Shown piece after piece: positions 24,701-36,335 of a stretch of DNA of 64,000 bases. Origin of the DNA: Aurifilum marmelostoma (lineage: Eukaryota > Ascomycota > Sordariomycetes > Diaporthales > Cryphonectriaceae); contig JAMXSV010000009.1 in the NCBI GenBank assembly GCA_027559495.1, positions 124,001 to 188,000 of the forward strand, given 5' to 3'. A model generated the notes under the pieces. The model was given only the letters and a program-made list of their open reading frames with translations. It was not told the origin of the DNA and searched no databases. How positions within the stretch are numbered: the stretch's first letter is position 1; every line of letters starts with the position of its first letter. A program made the translations under genes and the position numbers.

Positions 24701-27700
24701 AGCTATTAATAATAGAAATATTATTATAATTAGACTAAGCTTTTTCTTTCTCTAATATAGATACTATGCTAATATTATTTAAAAAGTAAAATACTCTATA
24801 GTACTAGCTTACTTACTATATATAAAAGCAAAAGATTTTGTAAAATAACTAAAAGAGTTAATAGAATTTGCATAAGCAGCTATAGCAGCAATCTAGTAAT
24901 AAATAGAAGAAAGCGCAAATTAGAGAAAAGTATTAGTAGAATAGTTAGCTACTAGAAATAATATATAGCTATCCCTTAAGAATATAGCAATAGACTGCCT
25001 TTCTTAGAAGCTAGCTTAGCTATATAGGAAATATAAGATAATAAAAATAGTTAGCCTATATATAATAAAGCTAGATATATTATATAGTATATATTTATAG
25101 TTCTATATAGATTTACTATTGCAAGCTGCTAGCAATTTGCTACTTTTGCAGCAAATATAGAATGCTTACTTAGATGCAATTATTCTTAAGAATAGTAGAT
25201 AAGAACTTAAGTTCTATATAGAATTAATTTTAAAGGCTAGAAATAAATTAAAGATAGATTACCCTTAAGTAGAAGAGCTTTCTAAATGCAAGATATAAAT
25301 TAAATAAATAGGATAGGAAAAACTAATATAGGAGCTGCTTAAGAGTATAGAATAAGTAAAAGTATTAAATAAATTCGAAAGATAATATAAATTAGTAAAG
25401 AAAAATAATAGCTTATACTAATAGCCCTAGAAATATAAAGCTTTAAATTTATAAAACTAATAAAGTACTAATTAGTAGCTAAAAAGCTAGTATTCTTAGG
25501 ATAAAGAAAGCTATCTAATAAAATAATCTAAATCTTATTATAGAACTTATTTTACTTCTAAGTAGCAAGATTATTGCGCTTAATATACTTAGAGCTTAGA
25601 GCGCGCTTATCTTTAAGCTTATAAGCCTATTGCATAAGCTTGCGCTCTATATGCTTTTAAGCATACTTGCCCTAAAGCTAAATTAAAGCTTAATAGTAAA
25701 AAATAATTATTATAGCTAATTTATAAACTTAGTAATAGAGATCTATTAAGTTAGCATTAGAAGCCTTAACTTCTGCATTAATATAAAGCTGCTTTTGCTT
25801 TTGCTTAATATTATTAAATTGCTTTTAGTAATAGAGAATATAATTAAAAGCATAGCAAATATAAAGAATTTAGTAATTAATAAAAGCTAATAAGAAGAAA
25901 GTAGCTTATTAATAGCAAAAAAAGTAAAGAGAGATAGAGAAAAGTATATATTAGAATTATTATAATTAAAGAAATAAGCTATAGCAAAGAGGAGATTAAA
26001 ATAAGTGTAGAGAGTATTATTTTTATAGAGCTAAAGAATAGCAAATTAGCATAATAGAAGCTAAAAAAAAAAAAAAGAAGAGAAATAAGGAATACTAATA
26101 GAATAGCAAAATATTAGATATTTTAGGCAAGAGCAGCAGTTAAAAGAACTAACTAGTAAAGTTAGCAGCTAGTAAACTGCTTTAGAGCTAATAAAAAGAT
26201 AAGAATATACTAAAACTATTAATATAATAATAGCTAGAATTTTAGAATATAATAAGAGCATAATAGCTATAAAAGATAGCCTAGCAATTAAAGAAATTCT
26301 AAGCTAAGCTAAAGTAAATAGGCAATTAAGCAGCAAATAAATAAGCAATAAACTTAATATTGCAGTTAGAGCTTTAGCAAAGGCGCTAGGCAAGCTTTTT
26401 ATTTTTATAAAGAAAGTTACTTATATTAAGAGTTATTAAAAAGCTGCTCTGTATTAGCTAAAGAGCTAGCTCTAAGCTAGAAGGGAAAAAAAGGAATTAG
26501 GATTACTTACTATATAGTTAAGAAGAAATAAGATATTAGAGAAGAAAGAAAATTCGATAGAATAGAGGGTAAGTTGAAAGCAGAATATATAACTTCCCCC
26601 TCCCCCTAATAATAATAAAAAAAAAAAAAAAAAAAGAGAGAGATATAGCAGAATAAAAGCAAAAGGCAATAAACTAAAATTTTAAGAAAAAGCTTAATAA
26701 TAACTATTAACTATTAAGCATCTAGTAGCTATAAAGCAGCATAATAATCTGCTGCTATTAAAGATAAGCAAGATAGGCTAATCTAGGACTTACTTAATCT
26801 AATCCTTATTATTATCTTTACTCTTATTATTATCTTTCTTATTTAGAGTAGCAAAGGAGCTATAATAGCGCTTTTAAGCGCTAAGAGAGCAGTTTAGCTA
26901 AATAAGCTTTTAGCAAATAAATTATATAGTATTAAAGAGATTTTAAAAAGCATTATAGATCTTTTGCATTAGCTTAATCTTATAAAATTATAAATAATTA
27001 AAGAGGAAAGATAAAGCTAGAAAAAAGCAGTTATTTATATAATATAAGTGCAGCTTATTTAAGCCTAATATATTGCCTTTAGAGAAAGCAATAAAAAGGC
27101 TAATATTAAGATTAATAGTAGCTTTTTTTAGCTATATCTCTTTGCACTAGAATAAAGCAGCTTAATTAGCATTATACTAAGCTATAATAGAGTCTAAAAA
27201 GCAGATTAGCAGCGCTTAAGTAGCTAATAAAAAAGAGAATTTATTAAAATTACTAAAATTAAAGTTTTAAATAGCTAAAGCTAATGCAATAGTAATATTA
27301 ATTATATTAGGATTATAGGCAAGCTAAGAAAAAGAGGAAAATTAGCTAAGAAGTAGTAAAGAGAATAAAGCTTATAAGGGATATATTATAGTGCAAGTAT
27401 AATTAGTATTTTTACTATTAATAGTATAAAAGCAGTAAAGGCATTACTTGCTTAAGCTTATTTAAATTAGTAAATAAAAGAGAAGCAGATAAAGAATAGC
27501 TATTTATTAGTAGTATTAATATAAAATGCGCTAAAGTTAATAGCTAAGTAAGTAATATATTTAAAATAAGATATTTTATAAATATTTATAATTGCATTAG
27601 CAATTAGAGAATAAATAAAAAAATAGCAACTTTTACTCTTAGAATAATTAAATATTAAGCTATAAGAAAACTTAGTAGTAGCATTTTAAATAGCTTTCTA

Positions 27701-28000
27701 ATAATAAGTAGTAATAATAATCTAATTATAATTAAAGGGGCTAAAAAGGGCTTTAAAGTAGCTATTATTATATAGAGTATTGCTTCGAGCAAAGCTACTA
27801 GCAATCTTAGCTTTCTTATAGCTAGTTATTATAAATAGCTGCTTAAAAGCGCAGTATAAGTATAGGAATAGCAAATAGAGAATATAGAATAAAATAGATA
27901 AAAGGAGGTCTTATTTAAGAAGAAAAGTAGGAGATAATTATAGAAAGAAGAAGATAAGGAGTAGAATAAACTATTTAGAAGAAGGAAGAGAGAGGGGTAA

Positions 28001-28223
28001 TATTATAGGCTAAGGCTGTATATAGGGCTTTAGCAGCTACCAAAGCTAGGAACGCTATACAATGCGCTATACGATATGCATGCTATGCTATACCTATAGA
28101 GTAGCTCTTTAGCTGCTTATAGGTAGAAAATTCCTTATCTTTCTTCTATTACTTCCTAAGCTAGAATATTCATAGTAATAGACCCCCCAATTGGGTGCAC
28201 ACCCCTTAGCTAGGCCTTTCACA
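28001..28223 (+). repeat. Outer gypsy 3' LTR
   Basis: 223-bp LTR matching 12594-12815. It retains intact CCCCCC and GGGTGCACACCCC stretches that are mutated in the 5' copy; GATTA follows. Confidence 0.9.
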
Positions 28224-29737
28224 GATTAGCTTAAAGTGCTTTAGAGGTTTGTTACTAATGATTCGGGCTATTGTTATAGTTTTAGCATCGTTGAAAGATG
28301 CTTCCAGAACAGGACAGATGACTTAGCTAATATATAGTTTCTCAAAAGGTTATAAATAAATTTGTAACCCTCGAAAGTGGATGTTTAAAAGCCTTGTCTA
28401 TATAATAGTCAAGTATGGGGGCGGCCTGCGCTTACAGGGCGGTACCTCAGCCCATTCAGCCTCTCTAACAATTAAGAGCTGTGATTTCTGTCCAGTGTTT
28501 AGACCCCAGCTTTAATGCTTCTAGGCTAGAAATTTCATTTTTTCCTACATCTACTTTAAAGCTCAATCTCCCCGCCTCTTCTCTCTCACAGGGCACTTCC
28601 TCTCCACATGCTAATACACTGTCAATCAGAGGCTTTCACACAGTGCCCACCCTAATTGCTGCAATATTTCTGCTCCAAGATACCATTACATATCATTACC
28701 TAACACTACATTGATGCAGCCCCCAAGATCAGCCTCCAATGACTAGCCCCCAATGACAACCCTGGGAAGCTCGTATTAATTTCTCAACTCAGTGAAAGCA
28801 TAGGACCTTCATGCTCGGGTATTAAAACAAGACAAGGCCCCCAAAAGAAAACAATCAGCTGAAGTTCTCCACCCATGTCGAAGGGGAGGAACATCCTAAA
28901 ACAGCCCAAGCAAGAAAATACTTCAAAGAAAATTTGACTTAGCTACTGGACACACAGTGCCATCCTTCAGCGGCGGGCCCGCTCTTACATTATCGGCATC
29001 CACGGGTGAACTTCAGAGGTTGGTCATCTTAGTGAAAGTAGTCGACTTTTGCGAAAAGCGGTTTTTTTCTTTCGAGACGCTCGGCCCCCGGGGGGCAGAA
29101 TCGCGAGGCCGACCGATATCAGCCAGTCATACAGCCCATCATTACCTCCAATCAGCTGAGAGCAAATAGTCACTCCCTCTAGTCGCGACATACTCAAAGC
29201 TGGTACGTAGTCGCGAATCGGCAATCGTAATTACTGGCCGTACACTCGATATTCTTTGAGACCGTGGATTTGCAAGAATACCGAATGCTTCCAAGAGTAC
29301 GGCCTCCTAGCCTACCTATAGGACCTAAAACTAGCTCGCTAAAACTAGCTCGCTAAAACTCCATGAACTTGGCTAGGAGTTTCACAAGATAGTGACGAGC
29401 CGGAAGGTTGACCGGAGGTTTGACCCACGGGCCCCACTTGCTAAAGGTCAGGGTTCGGAACACTTCGTTGACGTTAGTGTTGCGAACTATGGAAGCATTG
29501 AAACTGGGATGCCGAAGCTTTCTAGCGTGTAAAATGCTCAGGAGAATCCGTAATTATCTGCGAATCAAAAATCAATTTATGTAGTTGCAGGCGCTACAAA
29601 AATCAGCACTAGAAGCCAGGGCCGGAGCCCAAGACGGAACCGGAACAGGGAGCTTTTCACAGTCGTTTCCATAGTTCCGTCGAGATTCTTGACAGCGTTT
29701 GAGCATTTGCTAAGGGACAAATAAACATTCATCAGAG
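28224..29737. other. Intergenic: AT isochore edge to amidase
   Basis: Composition returns abruptly to ~45-50% GC after the gypsy LTR. No convincing ORF. A 14-bp tandem pair (AACTAGCTCGCTAA twice) lies near 29,332-29,360. The last few hundred bases are presumably the amidase promoter. Confidence 0.5.
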
Positions 29738-31503
29738 ATGAAATCTTGCCATGTCATTGCAGCAAAGCAAAAGGCGCAGCAACGCAATCAGATTCCAGAA
29801 CATTGGCTGATTCCAACAGAGCGATATCGACATGCAGCCAATGTCATGCAGGTCCCTCTTACCTGCGGGTTGTTGAACGAGACAGAAATCAAAATCACCT
29901 CTGATTATGACGCAACCGCACTTCTTGGACAGCTCAAGGCTGTTGAGCAAGTGACTGTAGCCTTTTGCAAAAGAGCTGCCATCGCCCAGCAGTTGGTCAG
30001 TTTTTCAAGTACCTTTTGCTTAAACCTTGCTGATCACAATATGTGGCAGACGAATTGCCTAACGGAGATATTCTTCAACGAGGCTATCAAACGAGCCAAG
30101 CAACTCGACATGGAATACAGTTCAAAGCCTTGTGGAAAAGCAATACCACCCCTGTTTGGACTACCAATTTCGCTTAAGGATAGCTTCCAAGTTTCTGGAT
30201 ATGATACCTCGACCGGGTTGGCCTGCTATGTAGGTCAGCCTGCGGAGGACAACAGCGCCCTTGCAGCTATGCTGATTGACTTGGGTGCTGTTCTTTACTG
30301 CAAGACCAATGTGCCCCAGTCAATAATGACTGGCGATAGCGATAACAATGTCTTTGGAAGAACACTGAACCCCCGAAACAAGCTAATTACTGCAGGTGGA
30401 AGTACAGGAGGCGAAGGTGCCCTCCTTGCTCTTAGAGGCAGCATTCTCGGAGTAGGAACGGATATCGCTGGTAGCATTCGTGTACCGGCAGTCTGCAATG
30501 GAATCTATGGATTCAGGCCTAGCGTAGGCCTGATTCCTCATAGTGGTGTGCGAGACCTCACCGTGCAAGGTACAGTTGGTGTTCATTCAACAGTTGGCCC
30601 CATGGCAGCCTCACTTCTGGATTGCTCTCTTTTTATGAAGTCGGTACTCCAAGCAGACACCTGGAGGTATGATCATACTTCGGTCTCTGTTCCGTGGGTG
30701 GGTCTTGAAACCCCACGCAAAGTCCGGATCGGTGTCGCTCAAGGCGACGGTGTCTACACTCCGTCACCGCCAGTCAGACGTGGCTTGAAGCACGCGATTG
30801 AGCTTCTAGATGGGAACAGCGACATCGAACTCATTCCAATCACCCTGCCCGATGTCGATATGCACTACCAAGACATCATCAGCTACATGGCATTATCAGG
30901 AAGCGATGTAAGCCCACCATACCCTGTTCTACTATGTATAGGCTAACACGAGAAGCACTATTATGAACAATTCGCACGAACAGAGGAGCCAGTTGTACCA
31001 TCACTCGCGGCAACGGGTCTATTATCCGTCTTAGGAACGACCCTGCAGGGCTTCTTTGAGTTGAACCACCGCCGAGCTGCGGCCGCAAAAAAGTACCTCG
31101 GACTATTCCGGGACAAGGATATAGATGCAATTCTCATGCCTCCAGCGCCCCATACAGCACTTCCTCTGGACTGCTGGACGAAGGCTGCATATACCAGCCT
31201 GTGGAACTATCTTGATTATCCAGCGATCGTGATTCCCGTGGACAAGGTGCGAAACTCGGACTCTGCTGATGACTTGGGTAATGCCAAGTTTGGGCCAGAT
31301 GACGAGAAGCTATATAGCCTTTGTAAGGACTGGCCTGAAAATGGTTCCCTAATCAACTGAAGCTGACACATAACTGTATAGATACTGGCCCAGAGCAGTA
31401 TAAGGACGCACCAATTTGCGTTCAAGTTATCGGATATAGGCATAAAGATGAGGCCTTATTGAAGGTAACAGCTGTAGTGGATTCAATCATTAATAAAGCT
31501 TAG
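29738..31503 (+). CDS. Amidase-signature hydrolase
   Basis: Four exons encode 535 residues (introns 29996-30049, 30908-30952, 31323-31381). The second intron has a GCTAAC branch site just before its GAG acceptor; splicing it removes an apparent stop. The amidase Ser-Ser-Lys triad is intact: K129 in 'GLPISLKDSF', S204 in 'GGSTGGEGA' and S228 in 'TDIAGSIR'. The spacings of 75 and 24 residues match the family, although the usual second Ser of GSSGG is Thr205. The expected reaction is hydrolysis of an amide to acid plus ammonia; the substrate is unknown. There is no signal peptide, so it is probably cytosolic. It is tail to tail with the Zn2Cys6 regulator, 55 bp apart. Confidence 0.9.
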
Positions 31504-31558
31504 AAAGAATAAGTCTATGCTTAATGAAAGCCTCTATATAGAGGTTCCATCATACCTA

Positions 31559-32977
31559 TCAGCTGTTAATACAAGTTGAATTGATAAAATCTAACACGGG
31601 GCAAGGTTTATATATCGAATCAAACCAACAACTCGTAGGATTTAAATCTCGCTCTTTCCACACTCTTGACAAGAATGTCTTTATGGATTTTCGCAAAAAC
31701 GGGGCAAAATGATCGACCCAGTCGTTCACATGCCGGAGCGCCTTAGAGCGTAGGCTCTCGGCTCGAACCTCAACGGCCGCAACGATGAATGGCAACGTCA
31801 CAAACCGCATCGATCGCCCCGTAACTTGCGCAGCAATTTCCAGCTCCATCATAACCTCCCCGGACCATAATTCGGCCTGATAATCCTCTTGACCAAATGA
31901 ATATCGCAACCGGTGGCCCAGCAGGAGCGCCGAAAAGCGGTACAACTTGGCTTGCGCAAGAAGATGGACAATCTCTACCGAATCAAAGCGTCCAATTAGC
32001 TTGTCCAAGAGAGCTGGCTGCCATGCTTCCACAGCGCAATGGATTTCAGCCAACTGCTCTTTGAGGCGGGCCAGAGTGCTCATGTCTCTCGTAGCGAGCA
32101 GTGAGTTGCTGATAACACAGAGGTCATAATAGTAGGGCAAGAGCGGTAAACAAAGGCCAAGGTGACAGTCAACAGCAGTAATAGATGGTGAGATCTGGAT
32201 TCTTCGTGTTGATATCTGCCGGTAAATGAGACAGTCCATGATCTCCAACAGGGCCAGGAAGCTCTGCCATGGATCTTTGTGTGTTTCGGACACTATAGTT
32301 GTTCCCGAGAATGGGCTTGTTGTGCTGAGACAGTATCGGCAAATGCCTGGAACCCCGACACTAATGGCTGAGGATATCGCGAATGCTAGCATACTCCCCA
32401 GAGCGTGACATGGGACCACATCGCGCGAACACAGAACAGGCAGCGAGCGTAACGCACTCACGGCCTTTGAGATGCAGCGGACACTGAAATTCGGGTCCAT
32501 ATTTGTTGCGATCCCATGCTGAAGCTGCTGGACTGTAGCAGCACATGCGAGAAGAGCATCCTTGAGAAACGGGAAGGTTGTTGACAGCTGGACAGCGAGT
32601 AACTGTTGCTGCTCAGCTCGAAAGCTCGGACACACAACATAGTAGTCTAGGCTTCCCGGCTGATTTAGAAAAGAAAGTAAGAGCTCCTTTTCCTCGGGTG
32701 GTTGGTCGGGAAGTGTATCCAAACAAGAGTCGATGTCAAATGGGGTTTGCAGCAGGCCGCTGTGCCTGCTCGCCCTCAGTCTCGAGGCAGAGGTTTTCTC
32801 ATGATTCACCCTCCTGCCCACAGGCCGCACCGGCCGTAATATTGAACAAGATAACCCCAGCGTCTGGCACCGTGCACAGGTGTTTGAGGCTGCTGGGCGT
32901 TCGCAGCGTTCTTTGAGCTTGTAGCATCTATCGCATGCGGTTCTCCGCTTCGGATTCTTTAGGGCGGATGCATCCAT
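31559..32977 (-). CDS. Zn2Cys6 transcription factor (aflR-like layout)
   Basis: A single exon of 472 residues. The ATG at 32977 is preferred over upstream in-frame starts because the N-terminus MDASALKNPKRRTACDRC leads straight into the DNA-binding cluster. The six cysteines fit C-x2-C-x6-C-x8-C-x2-C-x6-C (from 'CDRCYKLKERC' to 'CARCQTLGLSC'), preceded by basic residues. The rest is helical and resembles the C-terminal regulatory domain of cluster-specific regulators. It is expected to act as a nuclear activator. Its targets could be the amidase, the dead genes at 33-40 kb or the fusicoccane genes; the sequence does not decide. It faces the amidase 3' end. Confidence 0.88.
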   Translation of the reverse strand: MDASALKNPKRRTACDRCYKLKERCERPAASNTCARCQTLGLSCSILRPVRPVGRRVNHEKTSASRLRASRHSGLLQTPFDIDSCLDTLPDQPPEEKELLLSFLNQPGSLDYYVVCPSFRAEQQQLLAVQLSTTFPFLKDALLACAATVQQLQHGIATNMDPNFSVRCISKAVSALRSLPVLCSRDVVPCHALGSMLAFAISSAISVGVPGICRYCLSTTSPFSGTTIVSETHKDPWQSFLALLEIMDCLIYRQISTRRIQISPSITAVDCHLGLCLPLLPYYYDLCVISNSLLATRDMSTLARLKEQLAEIHCAVEAWQPALLDKLIGRFDSVEIVHLLAQAKLYRFSALLLGHRLRYSFGQEDYQAELWSGEVMMELEIAAQVTGRSMRFVTLPFIVAAVEVRAESLRSKALRHVNDWVDHFAPFLRKSIKTFLSRVWKERDLNPTSCWFDSIYKPCPVLDFINSTCINS

Positions 32978-33345
32978 GCCTCCGGTGAATGTGGTGCTGG
33001 ATACGGAGGTACAAAAGCGGACAACACTGTACACCACTTCGAAGGCGCAGGTAGGGGCCACAACAAATGGTGGGAGGAACAAAGAACAGGGTAATAGTAT
33101 TTAGCGTTTAAACTAGTATCGCTATGTGCCGAAGGCCCTAATATATGCCTCAGCCTGAGTGGCACTGGTCCTAATCAGGCTAACGTACTGACTCAGATCC
33201 CCTTTCCCACTAGTGATTACGGGCGTTAGTAAATATTCGCCTTAGCTTTAGACCCTTATCGGTGTATCGCACAATATGACCACCCTATAATCTTTGCTAT
33301 AGACTAGCTGCTCTAAGTACGGTGTAAGTCAAACCACGACAACAT
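32978..33345. other. Promoter-side interval of the Zn2Cys6 gene
   Basis: 368 bp between the regulator's start and the 3' end of the cupin pseudogene. It should carry the regulator's promoter; no gene is seen. Confidence 0.5.
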
Positions 33346-34005
33346 TTAATGAGCAAGTAAATGCAGAATGTTAATAATTGTGCATGATCTCACACTCAAC
33401 GCTTGAATAGTATCCAGTCTGGCGCATCCCAGGACGACTTTCTCTTGGTACGCATACCAGTTTTCGAAGAAGGCGAGGTCTAACTTGAACGACTCCGGTG
33501 AATGCTCAGCGGAAAGCTGGGATTTCACTACCGGAGGCTACTCCTGTCTCGCCAGATCGGGGCCTTGAGAGTCGATGTGCTCTAGTGGGCGGATGCTAGC
33601 TGGATATGGATAAGTCCGATGGTGGACGTCGCGGTGGATGGTGATTTCACCGCTCTCTGGAGTCAGCACGTGCTGAACCTCGTTCATGTAAAGAAGGAGA
33701 GTGCCCTCCAGGACACGAAGGTACTCAACCTGCACATGATGGAAGTGCATGGGCGGCTTTGGAGCATTAGAAAGCCGCGGGTGCGGCACGTTCGTGGTAA
33801 CCTCAAAGAAAAAGGCCCCATTGGTATGTGGAAGCACCCATGTAATGATGGCGCCCTCGAACCTAATAATATCGTACCTCTTGTGTCAGTAAATGGGCTC
33901 TCCAGCCTGGAAACGGCCTGGACGAGGTTCTATATCTGGATAGGCTCGGTGATAATTAATGGAAGACCAACGATGTGATGGTGAGGGTTTCATCTTCGAT
34001 ATCAT
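33346..34005 (-). pseudogene. Cupin-domain protein, broken by two stops
   Basis: One frame of 220 codons from ATG 34005 to a stop at 33346 reads as a fungal cupin but holds a TGA at 33888-33886 and a TAG at 33540-33538. Conserved stretches lie on both sides of each stop: 'YHRAYPDIEPRPGRF' and 'RYDIIRFEGAIIT' around the first, 'HHRTYPYPAS' and 'KLDLAFFENWYAYQEK' around the second. The metal-site region is present ('MHFHHVQVEY', then 'VHHRTY'). Each stop is one C-to-T change from Arg (CGA) or Gln (CAG). The C-terminus also diverges after 'DTIQALS', so the end is lost. Stand-alone cupins of this type are common in fungal metabolite clusters. Single-read errors could mimic one stop, but hardly all the defects. 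Confidence 0.8.
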
Positions 34006-35238
34006 GTGGCAGTAAGTGGCCTTCCTTCTTTCCCTCTGTGGCCATGGCAGAGAAGACGTGATCACTGCATTCTTAGTCTCACACTTGGCAGTAGGTTCTT
34101 AATGAATATATCTTAAAAGCAGTAGAAGGTCTGTCCTTGCTTGCTTGCTACTACCATATTACCGGCAGCGGGAAACTATAAATAGTTAGAACGACATGAC
34201 GTAAATTGATGACCTAAGTTTATTAGGTTATGGCTCCTAATTGTAGTGTCTCCTCGATTACTTCCTAAAGTCACAACCTGGCGTCCGTCACCACTGAACT
34301 AATATTCTGGGACCCATCTCGGATTGATGGCAGTGGGGTCACAATTATCCCATGCGTGCTAATTACACTGAAAATTTTCCAGGGTACTCATTTCTCTATA
34401 CATTCCGTTTAGTATAGTGAAAGATTATCACGTTGGTGGTCACAGTAGTATTTGGCCCGGTCGTCTTACCGTTTGAAAGATCTCTACATCCAACGTGCAG
34501 TAGGGCTTATTTCGCATGACTGATGTGGTAACAGGGTCCATTTCCCAAGTTTGCAGGCCGCAAATCTTTACCGTGTCAGATATTCCACTGTGAAAGGCTT
34601 ATTTATAGGCCAATTTCAGTTTTGCTTGCTCAAGGCTCAGCCGCACTAGCCAATCCCACATTACCCATAATACATGTCTATCGAAGCAAAAAGCACTGTG
34701 GAATTCATAAAACTATGTCTATAAAAAATATGCAGTTGGTTATAATGCTGCGTAGAGATGTGGTATTTGGACCCTGTTATACTTTAGTTATGCGACATAT
34801 TCAAATTTGACGTGCAGTAACGTATTGTTCCGCATAGAAACGTGGTAATTAGTTATTTCAACCCATCTGCTAACCGATTAAACATGCAAAGGGCGGTATA
34901 CCTTTACGCGAGATACAGGCGTCAACTGTTAAAATACTAGAACGACAGGTAAACAGTACATGTAAGTAGTTTGAAACAAGTTGCGAGGTTGGAGCAAATT
35001 CCTGCTCTGAACTTATCACCGATCCGTGAAGTGGCCTTGTTTTACAGTTGCTCCGTTACGATCCGTTGAGAAGCCGGGCGTAAGTGCATAAGACCGCTGA
35101 TATTTATTAATCTTAGATCGTGCAAGTTTCGAGAAGAAAAGAAAAAGACTTGCCTCCCAAGCCCCTTCAAGTTCGGGCAAAATATCGTAATGTCCAGGTT
35201 TCTCCTTATTATAAGCCCTGAGCATTGTCGAAGTTGCC
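34006..35238. other. Intergenic, no gene seen
   Basis: 1.2 kb without a convincing ORF, between the 5' end of the cupin pseudogene and the prenyltransferase pseudogene. It would have been their shared divergent promoter region. Confidence 0.5.
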
Positions 35239-36335
35239 ATGTTCGAGCACCGACGGAAAAGAGGTGACTGGCGATCCACTTCAGAGGACAGCCAGAGTCC
35301 CAACTCAATTAGCGATGAGGCGCTCGCTCAACAATACGGAGGCAAGCAAATGGGTAGCTAGGTCGGCCAGCTCCCCGGCCTCCTTTATTCCCTATATCCA
35401 ACTAGCGCGCATGATTCCACCTGCACTCTGTTCCTCATCTACTTCCCACACTTCTTCGAGCCTATCCTAGCGGCAAGTTCGCGGGCCGCCCATGTTGGCG
35501 AGACAGCCCGCGCCTGCCTCGTACTCCTGGCCGGCAGCTTCTTCTCCAACGCGGCCCACGCCTGGAACGATATTATCGACACACCAATCGACAAGGCCGT
35601 AGCCTGCACCAAAACCCGGCCTATTCCTCGGGGCGCAATTTCCATACCCTGGGCTCTTTACTTTCTGCGTCTCACAAGCCGTTTGTTGCGGAACTTTATT
35701 CTACTCGTGTTTTGCGGCAGGTAGTTTCGTTTATGCCATCCCAACATCCTCGCCACAAATAATTATTTCTGGGCCAAATGCCATACGTATTTTGCCCAGC
35801 TGATCTTGGGATTTTGCCTCGCTTGGGGTGTCGTGATTGGCTCTGTAGCTATGGAAATGAGCCTTTCACTTAGCCTTTTCGTCCTTCATGGCTACTTTCC
35901 GCACGACGCACCCTTGTCCTATAGTATTCCCTTGCTTGGTTATTGCAGTGCGAACATCTCATTTACTGCATTGGTATTGGCCTGCATCCTGTGGACTGCT
36001 ATTTACAACACCATCGACATGTTTCAGGATGTTCAGGATGAGAAAAACTGGGTTTGAAGAGTTTGGCACTGCTGTTAGGAGACTAGTGTGAAGTTACGCT
36101 CTGGATCTTGCTCTTCTGTATGCTTTGCTGTCTGGGTATAGTAGGCTGGACTAGTCACTTCAATTTATTGTACTATGGTTTGTGCATCGGAGGGTGCGGC
36201 TTGTCTCTGAGCGTTATGATCACGTATGTCGAGTTGAAGGACTCAGCTAGTTGCTGGTGATGGTTTCGCTACGGATTTTGGCTGGCTGGATCTTCTATCG
36301 CCATTGCACTTCTCTCTCAGTATTTTGTTTCGTAG
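35239..36335 (+). pseudogene. UbiA-type prenyltransferase, multiply frameshifted
   Basis: Almost the full length of a membrane aromatic prenyltransferase can be followed, but only by changing frame several times. The first Asp motif is intact ('HAWNDIIDTPIDKAVA', then 'RPIPRGAIS'). The second appears as 'YNTIDMFQDVQDEKNW', and the usual C-terminal region as 'VELKDSASCW' and 'WFRYGFWLAGSS'. Lesions include TAG at 35359, a frame change near 35,418 ('IQLARMIPPA' to 'LFLIYFPHFF'), further frame changes near 35,670 and 35,755, a stop after 36,057 and a TGA for Trp at 36258-36260. Such enzymes attach farnesyl or geranylgeranyl groups in fungal meroterpenoid pathways. No polyketide synthase is in the window. 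Confidence 0.85.

Larger units (their letters stand above)
12594..28223 (+). mobile_element. Ty3/gypsy LTR retrotransposon (outer), RIP-degraded and interrupted
   Basis: LTRs at 12594-12815 and 28001-28223 begin TG (TA on the right) and end CA (TA on the left). They are flanked by a perfect target duplication GATTA at 12589-12593 and 28224-28228. A second gypsy element is nested at 13416-20966; without it and its duplicated CTAGC the element is ~8.07 kb. On the plus strand, reading TAG/TAA as Q or W, a gag-like segment lies at ~20.97-21.4 kb, RT at ~22.5-23.3 kb ('FIKKSNNKLHFYINY', 'YLDNMLIY') and integrase at ~24.3-24.5 kb. About 2.7 kb after integrase shows no recognisable pol domain. Every frame is riddled with stops. 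Confidence 0.9.

Noticed and set aside
26472..26669. 65-codon hydrophobic minus-strand ORF in the AT isochore
   Set aside because: It is a translation of poly-purine/poly-pyrimidine sequence inside a RIP-mutated gypsy element; Phe/Leu runs are compositional.
29332..29360. CRISPR-like or satellite array
   Set aside because: Only two copies of a 14-bp unit; this is a minor tandem duplication in a eukaryotic genome.
29738..30946. Amidase called as a truncated 402-residue pseudogene because of a stop at ~30,944
   Set aside because: A 45-bp intron (30908-30952) with GTAAGC donor and GCTAAC branch site removes the stop and rejoins the frame; a third intron completes the C-terminus.
31559..33082. 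507-residue version of the Zn2Cys6 protein starting at 33082
   Set aside because: The extra 35 residues are hydrophobic and precede the usual N-terminus; the ATG at 32977 sits directly before the zinc cluster.
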